DNA of 14,713 nt. It comes from PALSA-1196 sp036833805 (GTDB taxonomy: Bacteria > Pseudomonadota > Gammaproteobacteria > Steroidobacterales > Steroidobacteraceae). Below are positions 1 through 5,981 of the stretch, in pieces; positions within the stretch are counted from its first letter, which is position 1; each line of letters opens with the position of its first letter. The notes under the pieces are model-generated. The model worked only from the letters and a program-made list of their open reading frames with translations, was not told the DNA's origin and did no database searches. The stretch lies in contig DAITPA010000045.1 of assembly GCA_036833805.1 (NCBI GenBank), positions 1-14,713 on the forward strand, written 5' to 3'. A program made the translations under genes and the position numbers.

Positions 1-110
1 ACCTGTCCACCCATGGTGGTCGAGCCATCCTCCGCCGCAAAAGCGGCGCCGGCCGTCATCGATGCAAGAGCTGCCCCCAGAAAAGGGACTGCGTGGGATT
101 TCCGTAACAT
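1..110 (-). CDS. Exported protein of unknown family, 5' end only (cut by left window edge)
   Basis: Only the first 36 codons are present; the gene continues past position 1. The ATG is at 110-108 with a GGAG about 12 nt upstream. The N-terminus looks like a Sec signal peptide: MLRKS, then a hydrophobic stretch (about residues 7-24), then an AFA-type signal peptidase I site near residues 23-26, with mature protein starting around AEDGSTTMGG. It is therefore periplasmic, outer-membrane or secreted. Upstream on the same strand lie two groups of PhoB-type 11-bp repeats (334-351 and 233-272), so expression under phosphate starvation is the best inference. That suggests a phosphate-selective porin, a phosphatase or a phosphate-binding protein. 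The short mature start would suit a porin, but 11 or 12 residues cannot decide this. The signal peptide is well supported; the function is not assigned. Confidence 0.72.
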   Translation of the reverse strand, partial: MLRKSHAVPFLGAALASMTAGAAFAAEDGSTTMGGQ

Positions 111-216
111 TGCTGTGGGCTCCGTTATTTATGGTCTTGGCAATTCATGAGCGTTGACGCGATGAACCACGATGTACGACATGAGTCATGCGGACGACGT
201 GCGCTGCGGTTCATGC

Positions 217-272
217 ATTATTCGAATGTGGTATTTCGATCCGATGGCCGAAATATGACTGTTTTATGACCG
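217..272 (-). promoter_or_regulatory. PhoB box array and -10 in front of the exported-protein gene
   Basis: Read on the minus strand, 7-mers recur every 11 bp: CGGTCAT (272-266), CAGTCAT (261-255), CGGCCAT (250-244) and a degenerate TCGAAAT (239-233). The first two spacers are AAAA and ATTT. The enterobacterial PhoB half-site is CTGTCAT with 4-nt A/T-rich spacers; the matches are 6/7, 6/7, 5/7 and 3/7. Ten nt after the last repeat is AATAAT (222-217), one base from a -10 consensus. That is the spacing expected when PhoB replaces a -35 element. The repeats are read directly; PhoB binding is inferred. Confidence 0.65.
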
Positions 273-333
273 CTGCTCATCCAGATACTGTGGGATCGAT
301 TGCGCGATTCCGCAGCCAGTGTGGCCACGATTC

Positions 334-351
334 GTGACAGCAATGTGACAG
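334..351 (-). promoter_or_regulatory. Near-consensus PhoB box, upstream copy
   Basis: On the minus strand this is CTGTCAC-ATTG-CTGTCAC: two identical 7-mers 11 bp apart. This matches the known PhoB box form (CTGTCA followed by T or C, repeated after 4 nt) at every half-site position. It points at the exported-protein gene starting at 110 and lies about 60 bp upstream of the second array. The hexamer 10 nt downstream (CACACT, 323-318) is a poor -10, so this may be an upstream booster site or serve an alternative start. Confidence 0.7.
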
Positions 352-512
352 CGGACAGACGCCGCGCTGCCGCGCCTCACGGCGGCGCGAACGGTCCGGG
401 GCACGCTTGATGCGAGCGTCGGCGAAGGCTGTTGCAACCTGCTAGGGGAAGCTCCAAAGCACGGCGCAATCCGCCGTAGAAGCACCGTCACTGGTAAGGT
501 AAAACGCGCCAG

Positions 513-518
513 TATAAA
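513..518 (+). promoter_or_regulatory. Possible -10 (TATAAA) for the DUF3311-symporter genes
   Basis: TATAAA matches the sigma-70 -10 consensus in five of six bases. No convincing -35 is visible at 16-18 bp. Transcription from here would begin near 525, which would favour the DUF3311 start at 571 over the ATG at 544. Tentative. Confidence 0.3.
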
Positions 519-570
519 TTGATCAAGGAGCGGCGCCCGCAAGATGCGGCCACGTGTGACCGAGGGGAAA

Positions 571-783
571 ATGAAAATGAACGCTACACGACGAAAACGC
601 GGTGCATGGACCTCGTGGTACCTGCTCTTTTTATTCCAGTTCGTCGCCGTTCTCTGGCCGCCCTACTACAACAAAATCGAGCCGTCTTGGATGGGCGTGC
701 CGTTCTTCTACTGGTATCAGCTCCTGTGGGTTGCCATCAGCGCGCTTATTACCGCAGTCATCTATCTGGCCACCGACGATTAG
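571..783 (+). CDS. DUF3311 small membrane protein, symporter partner
   Basis: About 70 residues, starting MKMNATRRKR. After a basic N-terminus there are two predicted membrane helices: one around WYLLFLFQFVAVLWPPYY and one around FFYWYQLLWVAISALITAVIYL. The aromatic-rich turn between them (Pro, Tyr, Asn, Glu-Pro, then GVPFFYWYQ) is typical of DUF3311. Members of this family sit directly in front of a solute:sodium symporter gene, as here (59-nt gap), and are thought to be a small accessory subunit; their exact role is not established. The ATG at 571 is chosen because GAGGGG (562-567) lies just upstream. ATG 577 is also possible. The in-frame ATG at 544 has only a distant AAGGAG (525-530). The family call is confident, the start less so. 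Confidence 0.82.
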   Translation: MKMNATRRKRGAWTSWYLLFLFQFVAVLWPPYYNKIEPSWMGVPFFYWYQLLWVAISALITAVIYLATDD

Positions 784-842
784 CTCGCGGTCGACTCGCC
801 CGCTCCTGTCCCTGTAGAACGACACAAGACCTGAGGAAAGCC

Positions 843-2390
843 GTGCAGGAAGTAAACTGGATTGCGCTTAGCATTTTCGCGCTGCTGTTTGGTTTCATTA
901 CCTGGCTCGGATTCGCCGCCGCCCGTTGGCGCAAAGGCGATCTTGACCTGCTACACGAATGGGGACTTGGCGGCCGCCGCTTCGGCACGATCATCACCTG
1001 GTTCCTGCTCGGCGGCGATCTGTATACCGCCTACACTTTCATTGCGGTGCCCGCGCTCGCCTTTGGCGCCGGCGCCGTTGCGTTTTTCGCTGTGCCGTAC
1101 ACGATTCTCGTCTATCCCTTCCTGTTCCTGGTTTTTTCGAGACTCTGGCAGGTCTGCCATAAACATGGCTACATCACTGCAGGCGATTTTGTGCGCGGGC
1201 GGTTCGGCAATCGCTGGCTTGCACTCGCGGTGGCCATCACTGGACTCGTCGCCACGATGCCATACATTGCCTTGCAGCTTCTCGGCATCCAGGTCGTGAT
1301 CGGCGCCCTCGGCATTTCCGGCACTGGATTGGCCGCCGACGCGCCGCTCATCATTGCCTTCGTGGTGCTGGCCGCGTTCACCTATTCAAGCGGCCTGCGC
1401 GCGCCGGCTTCGATCGCGATCGTCAAAGACGTCCTGATCTATATCACCGCCATCGCCGCCATTATTGTCATTCCGGCGCAGCTTGGCGGCTTTGGGAAAA
1501 TCTTCGCGGCGGTGCCGACAGCGAAATTGCTGTTGGCAGTTCCCGCGGCTCGCACCACCGGTGCCTATGGCGCGTATGCAACGTTGGCTCTTGGTTCAGC
1601 GCTCGCGCTGTTCCTCTATCCGCACTCTCTCACGGCCATCTTGAGCGCGAACAGCAGCCGCACGATCCGCCGCAATGCGGCCATTCTCCCCGGCTACTCC
1701 TTCGTGCTCGGCTTGCTCGCCTTGCTCGGCTTCTTCGCGATCGCCGCCGGCGTCGACAAGCTTCCCGAATACGCTGCGGGCTTCAAGCAGTTTGGCAATA
1801 ACTTCGCAGTGCCGGCGCTATTCCTGAACAGCTTTCCGTCCTGGTTCGTCGGAATTGCATTTGCGGCGGTCGGCATCGGCGCGCTGGTGCCGGCCGCCAT
1901 CATGTCGATCGCCGCGGCGAACCTTTACACGCGCAATATTCACCGCGAGTTCATCAACAAGAACCCGACCGACAAAGAGGAAGCACAGATGGCGAAGTGG
2001 GTGTCGCTGATCGTCAAAGTCGGCGCGCTCGTATTCATCCTGTTCGTGCCGACGCAATACGCCATTCAACTGCAGCTCTTGGGCGGCATCTGGATTATCC
2101 AGACGTTGCCTGCCGTGATGCTTGGCGTGTATACCCGCTGGTTCAATTCCTGGGCGCTGCTGCTCGGCTGGGCTGTCGGAACGTTCGGGGGCACCGCAAT
2201 GGCCATTTCCGTGCACCTGACTCCCGCTTATCCGCTGACGTTCGGGGGCTATACCTTGCCCGGCTATACCGCCTTCTACACCCTTATCCTCAACCTCATC
2301 GTGTCGATCATGCTGACGCCGGTGTTTAATGCGGCGAGCGCTCAGCGGGTGCCGCTCGATGCGACCGTCGCCGCCGATTATCAGACCTGA
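843..2390 (+). CDS. Solute:sodium symporter family permease, monocarboxylate-type
   Basis: 515-residue inner-membrane permease of the SSF family (TC 2.A.21), closest in style to MctP-like monocarboxylate/organic-acid carriers. Hydrophobic helices fill almost the whole chain, separated by short polar loops. Recognisable SSF segments include EWGLGGRRFGTIITWF (39-54), the ITAGDFVRGRFGNRW region (111-125), and YSSGLRAPASIAIVKD (181-196), which matches the conserved SSF block with Gly-Leu-Arg-Ala. A charged loop around residues 365-385 connects late helices. The start is the GTG at 843: AGGA (834-837) stands 5 nt before it and the protein then begins right at helix 1. The frame stays open upstream to 519, but that part overlaps the DUF3311 gene and is not membrane-like. 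It is paired with DUF3311 and probably co-transcribed with it. The substrate (pyruvate, lactate, acetate, amino acid) cannot be read from the sequence. Confidence 0.9.
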   Translation: MQEVNWIALSIFALLFGFITWLGFAAARWRKGDLDLLHEWGLGGRRFGTIITWFLLGGDLYTAYTFIAVPALAFGAGAVAFFAVPYTILVYPFLFLVFSRLWQVCHKHGYITAGDFVRGRFGNRWLALAVAITGLVATMPYIALQLLGIQVVIGALGISGTGLAADAPLIIAFVVLAAFTYSSGLRAPASIAIVKDVLIYITAIAAIIVIPAQLGGFGKIFAAVPTAKLLLAVPAARTTGAYGAYATLALGSALALFLYPHSLTAILSANSSRTIRRNAAILPGYSFVLGLLALLGFFAIAAGVDKLPEYAAGFKQFGNNFAVPALFLNSFPSWFVGIAFAAVGIGALVPAAIMSIAAANLYTRNIHREFINKNPTDKEEAQMAKWVSLIVKVGALVFILFVPTQYAIQLQLLGGIWIIQTLPAVMLGVYTRWFNSWALLLGWAVGTFGGTAMAISVHLTPAYPLTFGGYTLPGYTAFYTLILNLIVSIMLTPVFNAASAQRVPLDATVAADYQT

Positions 2391-2548
2391 GTAACGCTCC
2401 TTAAGCGCTCATACAGTCGTAATCAATGCTCGGCTAGCGGGCATGGAGTTTGATGTGGTTTGTGTCGCCATGCGCCGCATATGCAGACACGATCGCAACG
2501 CAGGCGCGGCAATTTTGCCGGCACGCGCCATCGATTGTTTCTCTTGAC

Positions 2549-2578
2549 TTGCTGCGCAGCACCCGTGCGCCGTATAAA
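2549..2578 (+). promoter_or_regulatory. Possible sigma-70 promoter for dapE
   Basis: TTGCTG (2549-2554) and TATAAA (2573-2578) are separated by 18 bp, 44 nt before the dapE start. The -10 matches five of six bases; the -35 matches only its TTG. A better -35-like TTGACT at 2544-2549 is too far away (23 bp). The 2391-2622 gap otherwise shows no gene and no clear terminator for the symporter. Confidence 0.4.
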
Positions 2579-2622
2579 CGCCACGGATTTCCCTCTGACC
2601 TGTACCAGGAATTCGCTGCCCA

Positions 2623-3750
2623 ATGTCGACGACACTTGAGCTCACCCAGAACCTGATGGCCCGCGCCTCGGTCACGCCGGCCGATGAGGGGTGCCAAGAG
2701 GTCATTATCGAACGACTGGCCGCGTGCGGGTTTCAGATTGAACGCTTGCGCTTCGGTAGCGTCGATAACTTCTGGGCGACGCATGGAAAAACTGCGCCGG
2801 TACTGTGCTTCGCCGGCCACACCGATGTGGTCCCGGCCGGGCCGCTCGAAGAGTGGGGTTCACATCCGTTCGCGCCTTCGATCCGCGACGGCGTGCTCTA
2901 CGGCCGCGGCGCTGCGGACATGAAGAGCGGCCTGGCGGCCATGACGACTGCAACCGAGGTGTTCCTTGAGGAGCATGCCGATCACCGTGGCACGCTCGCC
3001 TTCCTTATTACGAGCGACGAGGAAGGCCCGTCGGTCGACGGCACCAAGCGCGTCATGGAGGCGCTCGGCGCGCGCGGCGCGCGCATCGACTGGTGCGTGG
3101 TAGGTGAACCCTCGAGCGAAGTCACGATCGGCGATACCATCAAGATCGGCCGACGCGGTTCATTGAGCGCACGCCTTACCGTGCACGGCGTGCAGGGACA
3201 CGTGGCCTACCCGGCCCTGGCGGACAATCCCATACATGCGTTCGCACCAGCGCTAGCTGAACTTGCGACGCGCATCTGGGATGAGGGCAATGAGCATTTC
3301 CAGCCAACAAGCTTTCAAGTTTCAAATCTGAATGCCGGCACCGGCGCGCCGAACGTCATCCCCGGGGAGCTCAAAGCACGTATCAACCTGCGCTATTCAC
3401 CCGTGCAGACGCTCGCGGGACTTAAGCAGACCGTCACGGACATCCTCGCCAAACATCACATCAAGCACAGCCTGGAGTGGTACCTATCCGGTGAGCCCTT
3501 TTTTACGCCGCCTGGAACGCTTTGCGAGGCGGTGAGCGCGGCAGTCGCCGCAGTGACCGGACGTGCGCCCAAGCGCACGACCGGCGGCGGCACTTCAGAT
3601 GGGCGATTCATCGCGGCGCTCGGCGCGCAAGTCGTCGAGCTCGGCGTGGTGAGCGCGACGATTCACAAAGTAAACGAGTGTGTGCGGGTCAGCGAGATCG
3701 ACGCCCTGCATCGCATGTACGTCGGAATTCTCGCAAGACTATTGGCGTGA
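2623..3750 (+). CDS. dapE: Succinyl-diaminopimelate desuccinylase
   Basis: 375 residues, the usual length for DapE, a cytoplasmic di-zinc peptidase (M20 family). It hydrolyses N-succinyl-LL-2,6-diaminopimelate to LL-diaminopimelate and succinate in the lysine and peptidoglycan-precursor pathway. Visible metal and catalytic residues are H66 and D68 (FAGHTDVVPAG), D99 (GRGAADMKSG), the E133-E134 pair (TSDEEGPSVDGT), E162 (VVGEPSSE) and H348 near the end (ATIHKVNE). These sit one residue before the numbering in the well-studied Haemophilus enzyme. The dimerisation domain with GVQGHVAYP lies at about 180-290, and TGGGTSDGRF (320-329) is the typical DapE tail motif that separates it from ArgE. The start has AGGA (2607-2610) 12 nt upstream. 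Its 3' end overlaps the convergent dsbB by 12 nt. Confidence 0.96.
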   Translation: MSTTLELTQNLMARASVTPADEGCQEVIIERLAACGFQIERLRFGSVDNFWATHGKTAPVLCFAGHTDVVPAGPLEEWGSHPFAPSIRDGVLYGRGAADMKSGLAAMTTATEVFLEEHADHRGTLAFLITSDEEGPSVDGTKRVMEALGARGARIDWCVVGEPSSEVTIGDTIKIGRRGSLSARLTVHGVQGHVAYPALADNPIHAFAPALAELATRIWDEGNEHFQPTSFQVSNLNAGTGAPNVIPGELKARINLRYSPVQTLAGLKQTVTDILAKHHIKHSLEWYLSGEPFFTPPGTLCEAVSAAVAAVTGRAPKRTTGGGTSDGRFIAALGAQVVELGVVSATIHKVNECVRVSEIDALHRMYVGILARLLA

Positions 3751-4221
3751 GTTCGCAAACACCCCGGCGACTCCCAACACGAGCGCCGCGATCAATAGCC
3801 ACGCCGGCATCGCAAGACCCGCGAAGCTCCAATTGACCTGGCTGCATTCCCCGCCGCCGGCGAGTACCTTGCGCACCACTTCGGTGAGCGGCGAAAACTT
3901 GAGCATCACTTCAAGGGGCGCGCCGCACGAGGCAATGGATCCGGGCGGCTGGCTTTGAATATAGAGGTGCCGGATGGCGAGCGCTGCGGTTGCAAGCGCG
4001 GCGAGTCCCATGAGCGCCGCATACACATAGCGTCCGCCGCCGGGCGGATGCTGCAACGCCGCCGCCAAGAAAACCACGCCCAAGCCAATGATGGCGACTC
4101 TCTGAAATATGCACAGCGGACACGGCTCAAGCCCGAGCCCATACTGGGCGTACAGCGCATACGAGAGCATCCCAAAGCAGGCGATCGCCCCGCCGAAATT
4201 TAGAACGCGACGGTTGCGCAC
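3739..4221 (-). CDS. dsbB: Disulfide bond formation protein B
   Basis: 160-residue inner-membrane protein that reoxidises periplasmic DsbA and passes the electrons to quinone. Four membrane helices are predicted. The first periplasmic loop carries the C34-P-L-C37 pair followed by I-F-Q-R41; this Arg corresponds to the quinone-contact Arg of the E. coli protein. The second loop carries C99 and C126, with the typical following W131 and AMPAWLL. All four catalytic cysteines are thus present, so it should be active. The start is taken as GTG at 4221-4219, one nt after the phoU stop, giving the family's usual length. No good ribosome site is visible, so it is probably translated by coupling to phoU. 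An in-frame extension upstream would lie inside phoU and is not DsbB-like. No DsbA is in the window. Confidence 0.93.
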   Translation of the reverse strand: MRNRRVLNFGGAIACFGMLSYALYAQYGLGLEPCPLCIFQRVAIIGLGVVFLAAALQHPPGGGRYVYAALMGLAALATAALAIRHLYIQSQPPGSIASCGAPLEVMLKFSPLTEVVRKVLAGGGECSQVNWSFAGLAMPAWLLIAALVLGVAGVFANSRQ

Positions 4222-4222
4222 A

Positions 4223-4975
4223 TCACATCGCGGCTGGAGTGGGGTCGGTGCGCCCGCCCGAGGATTCACGGAGTTCGCGCTCAACGTCTTCCAGTGACGT
4301 GTGGCGTATATCCTTGCCGTGGACCATGTAGATGACGTACTCGCCGATGTTCTTGGCGTGATCACCGATGCGCTCGAGCGCCCTCACGACCCACATGACA
4401 TCGAGCGCGCGGCGAATGGTGCGCGGATCTTCCATCATGAAAGTGATGCACTGCCGCTGGATTGACTCGTATTCCTCATCGACGAGACGGTCCTGGCGTG
4501 CGACGCGCAATGCCGCCTCGACATCCATTCGCGCAAAGGCATCGAGGGAGTCATGCACCATGTCGGACACGACGCGCCCGAGGTGCTTAATTTCGCGGTA
4601 CTTGTCCGCTGGACGCTCCATGGTTGCGAGCCGCGAGGCTATATAGCCGACCTTTTCCCCCTCATCGCCGATGCGCTCAAGATCGGTGATGGTCTTGATG
4701 ATCGCGACAATGACGCGCAGATCTCCGGCGGCGGGTGCGCGGGTTGCAAGGATCCGGCTGCACTCCTCATCGATGGACACTTCCATGTTGTTGACCTGGT
4801 AGTCCTCCATGGCAACAGCCTCGCCCAGCATGCTGTCACCCTCTACGAGCGCAGTGACTGCTTTTTGCAGCTGCTGCTCCACGAAGCCGCCCATCGCCAG
4901 AACCTTGCTGCGCACGCGCTCGAGGTCCTCGTTGAAGCGACGCGAAATATGGTGAGTCAGATCTGCCGTTTCCAT
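4223..4975 (-). CDS. phoU: Phosphate signalling protein PhoU
   Basis: 250-residue cytoplasmic helical protein made of two similar three-helix PhoU bundles. The metal-binding repeats are seen twice: E100-R-I-G-D104 and E201-R-I-G-D205. The first half opens with ISRRFNEDLERVRSKVLAMG, as in Gram-negative PhoU. In the known system PhoU links the Pst phosphate transporter to PhoR and keeps the Pho regulon off when phosphate is plentiful. Here it is not next to any pst gene. It follows the LpxH-like gene, from which it is separated by a hairpin terminator, and it precedes dsbB by 1 nt. No strong ribosome site is visible before the ATG at 4975-4973. The tail (about 238-250, SSGGRTDPTPAAM) is probably disordered. 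Confidence 0.95.
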   Translation of the reverse strand: METADLTHHISRRFNEDLERVRSKVLAMGGFVEQQLQKAVTALVEGDSMLGEAVAMEDYQVNNMEVSIDEECSRILATRAPAAGDLRVIVAIIKTITDLERIGDEGEKVGYIASRLATMERPADKYREIKHLGRVVSDMVHDSLDAFARMDVEAALRVARQDRLVDEEYESIQRQCITFMMEDPRTIRRALDVMWVVRALERIGDHAKNIGEYVIYMVHGKDIRHTSLEDVERELRESSGGRTDPTPAAM

Positions 4976-5011
4976 GGGTGCTGCATCGTCCGCGTCATTT
5001 GCCTAGGCACG

Positions 5012-5040
5012 ATCATAGCGAAAAGCCGCGAGAGAGCCAG
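5012..5040 (-). promoter_or_regulatory. Possible promoter for phoU-dsbB
   Basis: On the minus strand, CTGGCT (5040-5035) and TATGAT (5017-5012) are 17 bp apart, 36 nt before the phoU ATG. The -10 matches five of six bases, the -35 three of six. The elements overlap the terminator hairpin of the upstream gene. No PhoB-type repeat is seen here. Confidence 0.4.
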
Positions 5041-5052
5041 AGGCTTCGCGGC
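5021..5052 (-). terminator. Intrinsic terminator after the LpxH-like gene
   Basis: A 7-bp stem, GCCGCGA paired with TCGCGGC (5052-5046 with 5031-5025 on the transcript), encloses a second 4-bp stem AGCC/GGCT with a 3-nt loop, and is followed directly by TTTT (5024-5021). It begins 12 nt after the stop codon at 5067-5065. The U-run is short, so termination may be partial, leaving some read-through into phoU. Confidence 0.68.
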
Positions 5053-5064
5053 AATCCGCATTCT

Positions 5065-5871
5065 CTAGGCCGCATCGGCAAGCAGCGGCGGCGTGAGGCG
5101 GGAATCCTCCTGCCAAGCCTCTGCCAAGCGCCACAGCCGCAGCTCGCCATTTGCCTCCTCGATCAGCGCGGAGCATGACTCCACCCAGTCGCCGGTATTG
5201 CAGTAAATCGAGCCACCGACGCGGCGCAGATTCGCACGATGGATGTGGCCGCAAATGATGCCATCGTAGCCCTGGACGCGCGCGTGGGCGATAGCCGTTT
5301 CCTCGAAGCGCTCAATAAAACGGGCATTCGTGCTGACAGCAAGCTTCAGGCGTTCTGCGAGCGGCCAGTAGGACAGTCGAGTCATCGAGCGCAGATCGTT
5401 CAAGTAGGCGTTCAGGACAACCGTAAAGTCGTACACGCTTTCACCCAACCAATGAAGCCATCCGGCGACCTGCGTCTCGCCGTCGAACTGGTCGCCATGC
5501 AGAACCAAGAGACGCTCGCCGCGCGCCGTGTGATGCACCCACTCGCGATGCACCTCAAGCGCGCCGTGCATCATCGCAACAAAAGGGGCGCGATCCGCAT
5601 CGTGGTTGCCCGGAATGTACAGCAGGCGCGTTCCGGCACGCTGTTTGGCGACAAGCGCGTGCACGACGCGCGAGTGCTCCGCGGGCCAGAAGAATCTTTG
5701 CGCGAGACTCAACGAATCGACAATGTCGCCGACGAGCACGATTGTTTCGGCGTCAATGGTTGCGAGAAAGTCCGCGAGGTCGCGCGCCCGCGAGCGCTTG
5801 AAACCCAAATGGGTATCGGAAAGAAACAAGGTCCGCACGCGCGCCGGTCTGGGTCGATTGAACCTCGCCAT
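5065..5871 (-). CDS. LpxH-like metallophosphatase (UDP-2,3-diacylglucosamine diphosphatase family)
   Basis: 268-residue calcineurin-like metallophosphoesterase of the LpxH/COG2908 type. The di-metal site is complete: D19 and H21 (LSDTHLG), D49 (VGDIVD), N89-H90-D91 (PGNHD), H125 (LHGDQFD), and H209 and H211 (CGHIH). LpxH cleaves UDP-2,3-diacylglucosamine to lipid X during lipid A synthesis, at the inner face of the cytoplasmic membrane. This longer subfamily is usually annotated so by homology, but may act on another nucleotide-lipid. The start at 5871 is preferred because GAGGGG (5882-5877) lies 5 nt upstream; an earlier in-frame ATG at 5904 lacks such a site. It follows phoR by about 110 nt, has a PhoB-box-like sequence in that gap, and ends before a terminator. 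Membership of the Pho regulon is plausible, and would fit envelope remodelling. Confidence 0.85.
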   Translation of the reverse strand: MARFNRPRPARVRTLFLSDTHLGFKRSRARDLADFLATIDAETIVLVGDIVDSLSLAQRFFWPAEHSRVVHALVAKQRAGTRLLYIPGNHDADRAPFVAMMHGALEVHREWVHHTARGERLLVLHGDQFDGETQVAGWLHWLGESVYDFTVVLNAYLNDLRSMTRLSYWPLAERLKLAVSTNARFIERFEETAIAHARVQGYDGIICGHIHRANLRRVGGSIYCNTGDWVESCSALIEEANGELRLWRLAEAWQEDSRLTPPLLADAA

Positions 5872-5919
5872 GAATGCCCCTCGATGTCCGCGACCGATGC
5901 GCAAGGCTCGTGGACGGGC

Positions 5920-5937
5920 ATGTCGGTTGCGTGACAG
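5920..5937 (-). promoter_or_regulatory. PhoB-box-like repeat upstream of the LpxH-like gene
   Basis: On the minus strand: CTGTCAC, spacer GCAA, CCGACAT. The half-sites match the PhoB consensus at 7/7 (allowing C for T at the end) and 5/7, with the correct 11-bp period. It lies 48 nt before the preferred start. The hexamer 10 nt further on (GAGCCT) is a poor -10, so this site is less certain than those at 8049-8066 and 334-351. Confidence 0.45.
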
Positions 5938-5981
5938 TGAAGCGAATTTTTTCTTACTTCTAAATGACTTATGACAGTTAC

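Larger units (their letters stand above)
111..570. other. Divergent intergenic region with control elements, no gene
   Basis: This stretch of about 460 bases separates the leftward exported-protein gene from the rightward DUF3311/symporter genes. I see no convincing coding region. It holds two groups of PhoB-type direct repeats facing the left gene (233-272 and 334-351), a possible -10 for that gene (217-222), small dyad sequences in its presumed leader (144-166 and 180-190), and a TATAAA for the rightward genes (513-518). Positions 360-480 show nothing recognisable. Confidence 0.7.

Noticed and set aside
264..542. Minus-strand open frame of 92 codons in the divergent intergenic region
   Set aside because: It overlaps the PhoB repeats and has no ribosome site or recognisable domain; its composition looks like chance in GC-rich DNA.
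519..842. In-frame N-terminal extension of the symporter
   Set aside because: It overlaps the whole DUF3311 gene, is arginine-rich and not membrane-like, while GTG 843 has a good ribosome site exactly where helix 1 begins.
5239..5934. Plus-strand 231-codon open frame opposite the LpxH-like gene
   Set aside because: It is an antisense shadow of a gene with a complete metal-binding site; no domain or ribosome site was seen.
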